Source: Qipengyuania sp. ABI-127-1 (lineage in GTDB: Bacteria > Pseudomonadota > Alphaproteobacteria > Sphingomonadales > Sphingomonadaceae). Taken from it: a stretch of DNA of 64,000 nt. The stretch spans positions 1,088,501-1,152,500 of the forward strand of contig JALJCR010000001.1 of assembly GCA_022953095.1 (NCBI GenBank), read 5' to 3'. The notes under the pieces are model-generated. The model was not told where the DNA came from, did not search any database, and worked only from the letters and a program-made list of their open reading frames with translations. Every line of letters starts with the position of its first letter. Position 1 is the first letter of the stretch. Positions 1-7,782 of this stretch are shown here, in pieces. A program made the position numbers and the translations under genes.

Positions 1-72
1 TGATTGCCGACTGAGCACGGCCACTCGCCAGACCGACCCGGTTTTCATGGGGCGGCCGTGCCCACCAGAACT

Positions 73-104
73 TGAGAAAACCGGGAGGGGCCATCTGGCC
101 CCTC
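73..104 (-). terminator. Possible Rho-independent terminator after the SDR gene
   Basis: A perfect 8-bp stem (GAGGGGCC / GGCCCCTC, 85-104) with a 4-base loop lies just downstream of the minus-strand SDR gene. Read on the minus strand it is followed within a few bases by a TTTTC tract (about 76-80). It would end the NUDIX-SDR transcript. The T tract is short, so termination is inferred. Confidence 0.5.
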
Positions 105-127
105 TTGTGATTCCGGCCTCCAACTTC

Positions 128-910
128 CTACATCGCGGAAATGCCGCCATCGAGTTTCAGCTCGGCGCCAGTCATGAAGCGGCTCTCGTCGCTCGCCAGA
201 TAGACCACCGCATTGGCGATATCATTGGGCTCGCCGACGAATTTGAGCGGTATCTGCCGCGCTAGCTTGTCCAGCAGCACTCCCTTGTCGAGATTGTGAT
301 GCTTGGCCGTCCCGTCGAGGATCGGCGTGTCGACGAAGGTCGGGTGTACCGAGTTACAACGGATCTGCATGTTGTTCTTGGCGCAGTGCAGCGCGATCGA
401 TTTGGACAGCATCCACACCGACGCCTTGCTGGCGTTGTAAGCAGGCATGGTATCGCTGGCGATCAGTCCGGCGATGCTCGAAATGTTCACGATCGAACCA
501 GGCGCGTGTTCGCGCATGAGGGGCAACGCCTTTTGGCAGCCGTGAAAGATCGAATCGACATTGATCGCGAAACAGCGCTTCCAATCATCGAAATCGCAGG
601 TCTCGATATTCCCCGCGACGCCGATCCCGGCATTGTTCACCAGCACGTTGAGTCCGCCGAGTTGTTCGCGTGCGGCATTGATTGCTGCTTCCCAGGCGTG
701 TGGATCGGTGACGTCATGCGCGATTGAAAACGCCGTGCCATCGCCCAGCGCCTCGTTGATCAGCGCTGCGCTCTCCGCCGCGCCTTTGCCGTTGATGTCG
801 GTGCACAGCACCCGGGCGCCTTCTTCGGCAAGCCGCGTCGCATGCGCGCGCCCGAGGCCTTGGGCCGCCCCCGTCACCAGGGCGAGTTTGCCCGCACACC
901 GTCCAGTCAT
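128..910 (-). CDS. SDR family NAD(P)-dependent oxidoreductase
   Basis: This is a 260-residue classical short-chain dehydrogenase, the usual family length. The cofactor motif TGAAQGLG is at residues 13-20 and NNAG at 92-95. The catalytic set is Ser145, Tyr158 and Lys162 in YNASK. The C-terminal DGG-containing end is typical of 3-oxoacyl-ACP or alcohol dehydrogenase-like members. ATG at 910 is chosen because AGGAG precedes it by a few bases; the upstream in-frame extension is low-complexity and arginine-rich. It starts 2 bases after the NUDIX gene stops, so the two form an operon. The substrate cannot be told from sequence. Confidence 0.9.
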   Translation of the reverse strand: MTGRCAGKLALVTGAAQGLGRAHATRLAEEGARVLCTDINGKGAAESAALINEALGDGTAFSIAHDVTDPHAWEAAINAAREQLGGLNVLVNNAGIGVAGNIETCDFDDWKRCFAINVDSIFHGCQKALPLMREHAPGSIVNISSIAGLIASDTMPAYNASKASVWMLSKSIALHCAKNNMQIRCNSVHPTFVDTPILDGTAKHHNLDKGVLLDKLARQIPLKFVGEPNDIANAVVYLASDESRFMTGAELKLDGGISAM

Positions 911-912
911 TG

Positions 913-1482
913 TCACTCTCCTGTCAGAATCCCTTGTCCGAGCAACAGGAGCATGCGCACGTCGATCCCGCAACCTTGGTTTCGTTTAGCAACGATAAAA
1001 CTGGGCAGATCGGCCAGCGCTACGCGATGGACGGTGATGTTCTCGCCTTCGGTCCCGCCGCCTTCGGAGATCTTGGTCAGATCGTGCGCGCGGACCATGG
1101 TAAAACTCTCTCCGAGGAGGCCGGGCGAGGAGTAGAATTCGCCACAATCCTCCAGCCGCGCCGCGCGATAGCCGGTCTCTTCCTCCAGCTCGCGGGCCGC
1201 GGCGGCGAGCGGGGCTTCGCCTTCGGTCTCGTCGCCGATCAGGCCGGCGGGCAGTTCGAGGCAGCTTCTGCCCATCGGCACGCGGTACTGTTCGACCAGC
1301 AGGACATGGCCGTTCTCGACCGCGAGGATGACAGCAGCGCGTACGCCACGCGGACGGGTCACATATTCCCAGCGGCCGCGCTTGCAAGTAGTCAGGAACT
1401 TGCCCTGCCAGACGATCTCCTCGTCCGCGTCATGATCGGGCACCGTCAGACTGGGCGACAAAGGCGACACCGTGTCACCCAT
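913..1482 (-). CDS. NUDIX hydrolase, ADP-ribose pyrophosphatase-like
   Basis: This 189-residue protein carries a complete Nudix box: Gly83, Glu89, then RELEEETG at 97-104, whose glutamates bind the catalytic metal. An RxxRxAV-like beta segment and an LPAG motif precede the box, as in the NudF/ADP-ribose pyrophosphatase branch. It probably hydrolyses a nucleoside diphosphate linked to another moiety in the cytoplasm; ADP-ribose is the likeliest substrate by family. ATG at 1482 is preceded by AAAGGA. It is the first gene of a pair with the SDR gene downstream. A nucleotide-sugar substrate remains possible. Confidence 0.88.
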   Translation of the reverse strand: MGDTVSPLSPSLTVPDHDADEEIVWQGKFLTTCKRGRWEYVTRPRGVRAAVILAVENGHVLLVEQYRVPMGRSCLELPAGLIGDETEGEAPLAAAARELEEETGYRAARLEDCGEFYSSPGLLGESFTMVRAHDLTKISEGGGTEGENITVHRVALADLPSFIVAKRNQGCGIDVRMLLLLGQGILTGE

Positions 1483-1551
1483 GGTATTATCCTTTCAACA
1501 TTTTGAATTTGAACATTTTCCATGCCGTATCGCCCGGGTGACACTTCGACG

Positions 1552-1585
1552 GAGGCCCCCCCCCCGGAGACGCGTCAGGGGCCTC
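1552..1585 (-). terminator. Inverted repeat with a C10 tract, possible terminator
   Basis: GAGGCCCC (1552-1559) and GGGGCCTC (1578-1585) form an 8-bp stem around an 18-base loop, about 70 bases past the end of the TPM membrane-protein gene. A run of ten C residues (1556-1565) starts inside the left arm. There is no clear U tract on either strand, so termination of the LemA operon here is only a suggestion. Confidence 0.3.
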
Positions 1586-1650
1586 GCCATCCTCGTGGCA
1601 AATCGCAGCGCAGTAGGAAAGGCAAATGGTCCCTCGCCCGGGCTGGGCGA

Positions 1651-2325
1651 TCAGACTTCGATCAGCCGGTCGGGCAATTCGTTCTGGTCGTCCTCGGCGC
1701 GCGGGAAATGTTCGGACAGGACCTTGCCCACATCGCGCACACCGGCTGCGAGACCTTCCGCAATGCGGCCCTCTTTGATCTCCGCCAGCATGTCCGCCAT
1801 CGCTTCGCCCCAGACCTCTGCCGGGACCTTTTCGGCGATCGGCTGGTCGGCGACAATCTCGGCGCGGTGCTCGCGCATCGAGAGATAGAGGAGCACGCCG
1901 GTACGGCCGTGGGTGCGCCGTTCGGCGCCGACCTTGAAATGCTTGATCGCCCGCGCACGTACCCGCGCGGTCTTTACCGGACTGGGGGTAAGGGCGAAAC
2001 GCAACGGGTCCCAGCTCAGCAGCAGCCAGCCAAGTGCGAAGGCCAGCAGCCCTAGCGAAATGGTCATCGTAGCCAGCTCGCCCGTGGTCCACACATGCGT
2101 CCATCCGCCGACCAGTGCGTCCCATAAATCCATGAAGGGTTGCGGGACCATCGCAAACAGGCTCATCGCCGTAAAGGATAGGGCGACTGCCCAGACGAGC
2201 ACCACGTCGCTATAGTCGTCGCTGCGGTCGGCCAGCACGGTGACGATCTCGCCGCTCGTGGTCAGTTCGGCCTCGGCCACGGCGTCGGATACGATTGTGT
2301 GATCGGCTCGCGATAAATAGCCCAT
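1651..2325 (-). CDS. TPM-domain membrane protein
   Basis: This 224-residue protein has two predicted membrane helices (about 41-60 and 84-103) and then a C-terminal half that looks like a TPM domain, with a GVLLYLSMREH strand and the motif VWGEAMADM. It is the third gene of a LemA-TPM-TPM operon, a known conserved association. ATG at 2325 overlaps the upstream TPM stop codon as TAATG, which indicates translational coupling and fixes the start. TPM proteins have been linked to photosystem repair in plants and to envelope functions in bacteria, but the bacterial role is not settled. The envelope location is inferred from the helices. Confidence 0.8.
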   Translation of the reverse strand: MGYLSRADHTIVSDAVAEAELTTSGEIVTVLADRSDDYSDVVLVWAVALSFTAMSLFAMVPQPFMDLWDALVGGWTHVWTTGELATMTISLGLLAFALGWLLLSWDPLRFALTPSPVKTARVRARAIKHFKVGAERRTHGRTGVLLYLSMREHRAEIVADQPIAEKVPAEVWGEAMADMLAEIKEGRIAEGLAAGVRDVGKVLSEHFPRAEDDQNELPDRLIEV

Positions 2326-3158
2326 TACCACCCCCCCGAGGCGCCGCCGCCCCCGAAACTGCCACCCCCGCCGGAGAAGCCGCCAAAGCCGCCGCCTCCG
2401 CCGCCGAAGCCGCCACCGCCGCCGCCCCAGTCGTCGTCGGAGAGGCCGCGGGCGATCGCCTTTCCGGCTTCCCACAGGATGATGTCGCCCACCGCGCCGC
2501 CGATTCCGCTGCGGCGATAGCGCCGTCGGCGCCCACGGCCGAACATCGGCAGAATGAAGAAGAAAAAGATGAAGCCGAGCCAGATCAGCGCGCCAATGGG
2601 AAAACCGCCGTCGCTCTCGCGCGCCTCGCTGCGTTCCTGCGCGATACGTGCAGCCTCTTCGGGCGGCAGTTCGAGCTGGGTGATAATCTGGTCCGCGCCC
2701 CAGGCGATACCGCCCGAATAATCGCCATCGCGGAAGAAGGGCTTCATGCCCTCGACATATTCGAAGGCGAGCCCGTCTGGAATAACCCCTTCGAGCCCAT
2801 AACCGACCTCGATACGCATTTTCCGCTCGTTAGGCGCGACGATAAGCAATATGCCGTCATCGTTTTCGCTATCGCCGAGCGCCCATTCACGGCCCAGGCG
2901 ATAGCCGTAATCGGAAATCTCGTATCCCTCGAGATCGGGGATCGTGGCGATCACGAACTGCCGCTGGCTACGCTCCTCGAACGCGTCCAGCTTTTCCGTC
3001 AGCATCGCCTCGGTGGCATCATCGATGATGTTCGCCGCGTCGACGACCGGCGCGCTGCCGCGTTCGGGAAAGGTCTGCGCGGCAGCGGGCAGGGCAAAGC
3101 CCCAGAGGAGGCCAAGCCCCGCCACCACCGGCAGGATTAAACGTGCAATCATGCGCAT
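2325..3158 (-). CDS. TPM domain protein, YgcG family, secreted and membrane-anchored
   Basis: The 277-residue protein starts with a signal peptide (residues 1-27, cleavage near PAAAQ). A TPM domain follows (about 33-155) with the typical start VVDAANIID and the motif DGILLIVAPNERKMRIEVGYG. A membrane helix lies near 188-206, followed by an arginine-rich patch and a glycine-rich tail of GGGG repeats to the C terminus. This order (signal, TPM, helix, Gly-rich tail) is the standard YgcG architecture, placing the TPM domain in the periplasm. It lies between lemA and a second TPM gene and is coupled to the latter. The biochemical function is unproven. Confidence 0.9.
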   Translation of the reverse strand: MRMIARLILPVVAGLGLLWGFALPAAAQTFPERGSAPVVDAANIIDDATEAMLTEKLDAFEERSQRQFVIATIPDLEGYEISDYGYRLGREWALGDSENDDGILLIVAPNERKMRIEVGYGLEGVIPDGLAFEYVEGMKPFFRDGDYSGGIAWGADQIITQLELPPEEAARIAQERSEARESDGGFPIGALIWLGFIFFFFILPMFGRGRRRRYRRSGIGGAVGDIILWEAGKAIARGLSDDDWGGGGGGFGGGGGGFGGFSGGGGSFGGGGASGGW

Positions 3159-3169
3159 CGTCGCGCCGT

Positions 3170-3793
3170 TCAGTTCGCGGCGTCGCTATCCGAACGCATG
3201 TTGAGTTCGGGGGCGACTTCCGCGCCCTGCGCCACCGCTTCGTAGGGAACCATCGGTTCCGCGCCGTGGATGATGTTCGCGCCGATCGTGTCGGGGAAGG
3301 TGCGGATCGTGGTGTTATACTGGCGCACCGCTTCGTTGTAATCGCGAATGGCCACACGGATGCGGTTCTCCTGCCCTTCGATCTGCGTCATGAAGCGGCC
3401 GAAGTTCTCCTGGCTACGCAGTTCGGGATAGGCTTCGACATTGGCCATCAGGCGCGAGAGCGCGCCGCCGAATGTGTTCTGCGCTTCCTGATACTGCGCC
3501 ATTTTCTCCGCATCGCCGAGATCGTCGCCATCGAGCTGGATTTCGGGGCGCGTGGCCGACGCGCGGGCCTGAATTACAGATTGGAGCGTCTCACGTTCCT
3601 GCTCGGCCGAACTCATTACGATTTGTTCGAGATTGGGGACGAGATTGGCCCGTTCCTGGAACGCGGCTTCGACGTCTGCCCATTTGGCTTTGGCGGCTTC
3701 CTCGGCAGCGGGGACCGAATTGATCCCGCAGGCTGACAGCGCAAGTGCCGCGGCAGCGACGATGGAGGTGCGAAATGCAGCCAGGCGGTTCAT
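3170..3793 (-). CDS. LemA family lipoprotein
   Basis: This 207-residue protein matches the LemA family. It has an N-terminal lipobox (LSAC, Cys22), then a helical segment with FQERANLVPNLEQIV, and a C-terminal half with ENRIRVAIRDYNEAVRQYN and PDTIGA, which are family hallmarks. LemA proteins are extracytoplasmic helical-bundle proteins of unresolved function, often encoded beside TPM proteins as here. The gene is first in the operon, 11 bases upstream of the YgcG-type gene and divergent from mscL. The lipidation call rests on the lipobox. Confidence 0.92.
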   Translation of the reverse strand: MNRLAAFRTSIVAAAALALSACGINSVPAAEEAAKAKWADVEAAFQERANLVPNLEQIVMSSAEQERETLQSVIQARASATRPEIQLDGDDLGDAEKMAQYQEAQNTFGGALSRLMANVEAYPELRSQENFGRFMTQIEGQENRIRVAIRDYNEAVRQYNTTIRTFPDTIGANIIHGAEPMVPYEAVAQGAEVAPELNMRSDSDAAN

Positions 3794-3931
3794 GAACGTT
3801 CCTTCTAATTGGTCAATGTGTCTTGCTTAGATAGCACACCTTGGCGGGCAATCAAGATTAACGCGTTCTTGTGACGGGAATGCGGCCATGGCAGGAATGA
3901 GGCCGATCACAAAGGTTAGGGGACCGTCCAC

Positions 3932-4399
3932 GTGTTTAAAGAATTCAAGAAATTTATTGCCAAGGGCAATGTGATGGATCTCGCGGTCGCGGTGATTATC
4001 GGCGCGGCCTTCGGAGCGATCGTCAAGTCGTTGACCGACGAGATCATCATGCCGATCGTCGGAGCCATCTTCGGAGGAGCGGATTTCAGCCGGTATTTCA
4101 TCCTCCTGAGCGTCCCTGAAGGTTATGAAGGGGCGATGGATGATTACGCCGCTTTGCAGGAAGCCGGCGCTGCGATGATCGGCTATGGGAGCTTCATCAC
4201 CGCAGCCATCAACTTCCTTATCCTGGCGTTCATCGTCTTCCTGCTGGTGCGTTATGCCAAGAAGGTAATGGCCGAGTTCGAGGAAGAGAAGGTAGCTGCA
4301 CCCTCCGGCCCAACCGAACTCGATCTGCTCAAGGAAATCCGCGACGAATTGCGCGCCGCCCGGCCCGATTACGCTCCGGAAAAAGGCCCTATGGGATAG
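3932..4399 (+). CDS. mscL: Large-conductance mechanosensitive channel MscL
   Basis: MscL is a homopentameric inner-membrane channel that opens under membrane tension and releases solutes on hypo-osmotic shock. The 155-residue product has the N-terminal amphipathic helix, the TM1 motif NVMDLAVAVIIGAAFG, a periplasmic loop with a short insertion (about 60-80), TM2 at about 90-110, and the C-terminal coiled helix with LLKEIRDEL. It is somewhat longer than the 136-residue E. coli protein. The start is GTG at 3932, with AGGGGA (3917-3922) as ribosome binding site. It is a single gene, divergent from the lemA operon. Confidence 0.96.
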   Translation: MFKEFKKFIAKGNVMDLAVAVIIGAAFGAIVKSLTDEIIMPIVGAIFGGADFSRYFILLSVPEGYEGAMDDYAALQEAGAAMIGYGSFITAAINFLILAFIVFLLVRYAKKVMAEFEEEKVAAPSGPTELDLLKEIRDELRAARPDYAPEKGPMG

Positions 4400-4472
4400 A
4401 GTGGGGCTCGGTCTGTGCGGGCCAGTGCAGCGCCGTTTCGCGACCACGGACCATCTACGCGAGCCCGCTCAC

Positions 4473-4499
4473 TTCACATTAAGCCTCGAATCGCTATAT
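4473..4499 (+). promoter_or_regulatory. Candidate promoter for ssrA
   Basis: TTCACA (4473-4478) and CTATAT (4494-4499) are separated by 15 bases, or 16 if the -10 box is read as TATATG. This would start transcription close to the 5' end of the acceptor half of tmRNA. The spacing is short, so the call is tentative. Confidence 0.35.
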
Positions 4500-4850
4500 G
4501 GGATCTGCCGGTTTCGACCGGATATGGCGATAAATGGCGCTGTGTAATAGGTACAACGGACCCGGGGGCAGTACCCGGCGGCTCCACCATAACCCGCTGT
4601 TAATGGGCGGTTTTTGATGGGGCCGAACTAGGATCGACGTGTGCTGAAAGACAGTGTTTTCGCCCGGGCTGAGTACCCCGTAAAACTGTTCACAACACAC
4701 AAGTGCCAATGACAATGAAGCACTCGCTCTTGCTGCGTAATCTGATGGTCTAACGGCCTGATCTTACAAAGCTAAAGCGCGGTCGGACCCACCGGGCAAC
4801 AGAAGCGGATTCCGGGGCTCCGGGGGTAGCTAGCAACAGAAACCCCCACC
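4500..4850 (+). ncRNA. ssrA: Two-piece, circularly permuted tmRNA
   Basis: tmRNA rescues stalled ribosomes by acting first as a tRNA and then as a short mRNA. Here the order is permuted, as known for alphaproteobacteria. The acceptor half comes first and ends in CGGCTCCACCA (CCA at 4587-4589). A 29-base intervening segment (4590-4618) follows. The coding half begins GGGGCCGAACTAGGATCGACG at 4619. GGGGCCG pairs with CGGCTCC (one G-U pair) to rebuild the acceptor stem between the two RNAs. The coding half holds the tag frame at 4705-4740 and ends near a GGGGGT/ACCCCC stem (4822-4847). The outer ends are estimates (about 10-20 bases). SmpB is not in this window. Confidence 0.93.
4705..4740 (+). 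other. tmRNA proteolysis-tag reading frame
   Basis: From the resume codon GCC at 4705 the frame reads ANDNEALALAA and stops at TAA (4738-4740). The ALAA end matches the hydrophobic C terminus that ClpXP and related proteases recognise. The first residue of the tag on a tagged protein is the alanine carried by tmRNA itself, so the appended peptide would be one alanine longer. This frame is decisive support for the ssrA call. Confidence 0.95.
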
Positions 4851-5119
4851 GCATTCCGCACAGTCAAGTAACCCCGCGTGCGTTCACGCCAAATGCCGCC
4901 ATGAACCTCATGGGCGCCCTCGCGGCCGTGCATATCCCGGGCGTGCGATCTGGAGTGTGGCAGCGGCGTCCTTCCCCCTTTCCGACCGCCGCCGATGCGC
5001 CCGAAACAGCCGTCTTCCAGCGGGTGACCCGGACCGCGGCATGGAGTGTGTTTTCCCTCGATCGGTACCCAGGAAGTTCGCCTTCCCGATCCGAAAATGG
5101 GAGTATCGGTATTGCCGCG

Positions 5120-5401
5120 TCAGTCGATATCGGCGTTTTGCCGCTCCATCGCCTGGGCTTCGCGCTCGTATCTGAGCGCATCGAGGATCTTCGCGCCGCC
5201 GAGGAAGACCGCGCCCGCCGTGGCTGCGAACAGCAGGTAACCGCCGACGCCGGGATATTCGACCGTGTAATGCGCGCCGCGCGTCATCGCGCCCAGGGCG
5301 AGTGCGAATATGATCAGATACGCCTCGAAACGCGTCTTGATCACGAATAGCCGTTTCACCCTGGTAAGCACGTGCGCGTCGATCTCCTGGTTAACGACCA
5401 T
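5120..5401 (-). CDS. Small hypothetical membrane protein
   Basis: I do not recognise this 93-residue protein. It has a polar N terminus (about 1-27), two likely membrane helices (about 28-42 and 53-70) separated by a short loop rich in G and Y, and a charged C-terminal tail with ALRYEREAQAMERQNAD. The ATG at 5401 has no strong ribosome binding site. It lies about 115 bases downstream of astB on the same strand and might be the last gene of that transcript or a separate one. Hydrophobicity pattern and lack of competing frames support coding; function is unknown. Confidence 0.55.
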   Translation of the reverse strand: MVVNQEIDAHVLTRVKRLFVIKTRFEAYLIIFALALGAMTRGAHYTVEYPGVGGYLLFAATAGAVFLGGAKILDALRYEREAQAMERQNADID

Positions 5402-5515
5402 ACCAGCAAAGCCCGTGCCAGTGCAGGGCTTCCGCGCGATTTGGTGGTTAATACAAGCGCCAGTGTAAGAATGCCCGACAAGCCGGTCCAGCGTGTTAAC
5501 TCTTGAGATTCTGGG

Positions 5516-6769
5516 TTAAGCGAGTTCGCCCAGCGATAGGACGGCGAGCAGGGCTTCGCGCGCCTCGATCACTGTTTTCGCCAAGCTTTCTGAACCGATG
5601 TCGGACGGCTCGATTCGGTCGGGCCACATTTGGGAGATGACCGATTCGATCCGATCCGCCTTGGTATCGTCGAGCAGGAATCGCGCATCGACGGTCGCCG
5701 GATCGGCAACCACGCGCAGGCGCAAGCAGGCGGGGCCACCGCCATTGGCCATGGACTGTTTGACGTCGACCGGGATCACCTTTCGGATCGGGCCATTACC
5801 GGCGAGCATGCTTTCGCAATAGGCCCAGACCGCCGCGCTTTCCTGGCATTCGCTCGGCACCACCAGCGCCATCTCGCCGCTCGGTAGCGTGAGGAGCTGG
5901 GCGTTGAAGAGATAGGTGCTGATGGCTTCTTCGAGGCTGACCGCGCTTTCCGGCACTTCGACCACCTCCAGCGCGGGGAAAGCCTCGCGGATCGCTTCAT
6001 ACGCGCCCTTCTGGTCGGCAAAGGCGCGTTCGTGGGTGAAGAGCACACGCTCGTTCGCCACGGAGACCACGTCATTGTGAAACGCGCCGACTTCGATGGC
6101 TTCGGGGTTCTGTTCGATGAACACGCTTTTCGCCGGATCGAGGCCATGGAGGCGCGCGATGGCGCGGCTGGCCTGTTCGTGCTGTCGCGCGGGGAACTTG
6201 CCGCCCTGTCGGCCCCACACGAAGACTTCTACGCCTGCCGAGCCGTGCCCTTCGCAAAAGCGCATATGGTTGGCCGCGCCTTCATCGCCAAAAGCGGGCA
6301 GGACAGCATCGTGAATGGTGAAATGTTCTTCGTCGCCAAAGGCAACCGCAAGCTGCGCCTGCGTGTCCTGCCATTCCTGCGCGCGGTGCGGCATGGTGAC
6401 GAGATTGGCAGGGGTCAGGTGGCAGCGCCCGTCCGCCGTATCGGGCGCGGGGCTGACTGTCGCGGCATTTGCAGTCCACATGCTCGAAGCAGACCATGCT
6501 GCGGCCTGAAGCTGTCGCGGTGCTGTCTCGTCAATCGCAAGGCCGCGGATCAAATCGCCATTGGGACGAGGCAATGGCAGAAGAAACCCCTGCGCCAGAC
6601 CCAGCGCCATATTGCCGCGCATCTTGGCAATACCCTGAAGCGCCGCGGCGCGCGGGTAGGACGCATCGCCTTTGTGGCTCGCACTGGCGATATTGCCGAG
6701 GCTGAGACCCGCGTAATTGTGGCTTGGACCGACGATCCCGTCGAAATTGATTTCGACCAGTCCGCTCAT
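5516..6769 (-). CDS. astB: N-succinylarginine dihydrolase
   Basis: AstB catalyses the second step of the arginine succinyltransferase pathway, turning N2-succinylarginine into N2-succinylornithine, two ammonia and CO2. The 417-residue product shows the family start EINFDGIVGPSHNYAGLS, the motif GAFHNDVVSVAN, and the catalytic cysteine in GGGPACLRLRV (about Cys348). ATG at 6769 overlaps the astA stop codon as ATGA, which decides the start over an in-frame ATG 15 bases earlier. It is the third gene of a coupled set M20 hydrolase-astA-astB. AstC, AstD and AstE are not in the window. Confidence 0.95.
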   Translation of the reverse strand: MSGLVEINFDGIVGPSHNYAGLSLGNIASASHKGDASYPRAAALQGIAKMRGNMALGLAQGFLLPLPRPNGDLIRGLAIDETAPRQLQAAAWSASSMWTANAATVSPAPDTADGRCHLTPANLVTMPHRAQEWQDTQAQLAVAFGDEEHFTIHDAVLPAFGDEGAANHMRFCEGHGSAGVEVFVWGRQGGKFPARQHEQASRAIARLHGLDPAKSVFIEQNPEAIEVGAFHNDVVSVANERVLFTHERAFADQKGAYEAIREAFPALEVVEVPESAVSLEEAISTYLFNAQLLTLPSGEMALVVPSECQESAAVWAYCESMLAGNGPIRKVIPVDVKQSMANGGGPACLRLRVVADPATVDARFLLDDTKADRIESVISQMWPDRIEPSDIGSESLAKTVIEAREALLAVLSLGELA

Positions 6770-7782
6770 CGTGCAACGCTCCACACTTCGTCGCCTTCGC
6801 TCACTTCGAGCAGTTCGGCACAGGCCGCATCAATGACGACCGAACCGTCATCCGCGATCTCGCGCATTCCGTAGGCACTTCGGAAAGTGCCCAGCGTGCC
6901 GGCGGCGATCAGTGCGCGCTCGCCGCTATCCAAATTGGTCGCAGAAACACGGTTCGGCGTCGATGCGACAATGCTCTTCACGTTGTCGGTACGCGCCGTC
7001 ATCGTCGGGCCGCCATCGAAAATGTCGACATAGCCTTCGGCGGCGAAGCCCTCGTTCTCGAGCATACGCATGGCAGCGCGACCGGAGGGGTGGGGCACGC
7101 CGATCACCTTTTTCGCCTCTTCGTCCAGCATGGCGACATAGACTGGATGCTTGGGCATCAGGTCGGCAATGAACTGGTTCCCGTTGATGGCGTTGAAATA
7201 GTCGGCTTCTTGAAAAGTCATGCCGAAAAACCGGCCTGCCACACCATCCCAGAAGGGGGATCCGCCACGATCGTCGATCACCCCGCGCAGTTCCGCCAAA
7301 ATCCGGTCAGCAAAGCGGTGGCGGTGCATCGCGATAAAGAGATAGCGGCTGCGTGCCAGCAGCAGGCCTAGCCCGCCGGCCCGCTCGCCCGGATGCAAGA
7401 ACAACCCGCCGACTTCGGAGGAGCCTTCCAGATCGGTGACGAGGCTCAGCAATTCGGCGCGTACCGTGCGGTCGAGTTCCTGGCTGTGCTGGGTCAGAGT
7501 GGTAAGGCGATAGCTGTAGAATGGCCATTGCTGGCCGACCTGGCTGAATAATTGACAGGTTCCGCGCACCTGACCCGTGTCGGTGTTTTCCAGAACGAGA
7601 GTGAAAATGTCGTCGCCGAGCACGTTTTCGGTGCGCGAGAACGCCTCGTCCGCCCGCTCGAGCTTCTTGGTCAGCGCCGCCCGGTCTGCAGGTAGATTGG
7701 TGAAGCCGCCGCCCGTCAGCTTGGCCATTTCATACAAGTGCTCAAGGTCGCTGATATGCGCAGCGCGCAGGCGGAAGGTCAC
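6766..7782 (-). CDS. astA: Arginine N-succinyltransferase
   Basis: AstA transfers succinyl from succinyl-CoA to the alpha-amino group of arginine, the entry step of the AST catabolic pathway. The 338-residue product (E. coli AstA has 344) has the N-terminal FRLRAAHISDL strand, the GNAT-like motif VGGLFLHPGERAGGLGLLLA, and FFGMTFQEADY, all typical of the family. The start is GTG at 7782, overlapping the upstream hydrolase stop as GTGA. A longer in-frame extension upstream is out-of-frame translation of the hydrolase gene. Coupling on both sides implies co-regulated, near-stoichiometric expression. Confidence 0.95.
   Translation of the reverse strand: MTFRLRAAHISDLEHLYEMAKLTGGGFTNLPADRAALTKKLERADEAFSRTENVLGDDIFTLVLENTDTGQVRGTCQLFSQVGQQWPFYSYRLTTLTQHSQELDRTVRAELLSLVTDLEGSSEVGGLFLHPGERAGGLGLLLARSRYLFIAMHRHRFADRILAELRGVIDDRGGSPFWDGVAGRFFGMTFQEADYFNAINGNQFIADLMPKHPVYVAMLDEEAKKVIGVPHPSGRAAMRMLENEGFAAEGYVDIFDGGPTMTARTDNVKSIVASTPNRVSATNLDSGERALIAAGTLGTFRSAYGMREIADDGSVVIDAACAELLEVSEGDEVWSVAR

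Noticed and set aside
2295..3140. A long plus-strand open frame opposite the TPM gene.
   Set aside because: It is antisense to a recognisable YgcG-type protein and is low-complexity alanine/proline-rich, as expected from the reverse strand of a GC-rich gene.
4851..5119. Search for a gene or RNA after ssrA.
   Set aside because: No convincing reading frame, terminator or RNA fold is visible in this 269-base stretch.
4901..5350. A 149-residue plus-strand frame downstream of ssrA.
   Set aside because: It is low-complexity, lacks a ribosome binding site, and overlaps a small minus-strand membrane protein that looks more real.
5409..5431. AAGCCC/GGGCTT inverted repeat after astB.
   Set aside because: The 6-bp stem is interrupted by an 11-base loop and lacks a U tract, so it was not called a terminator.
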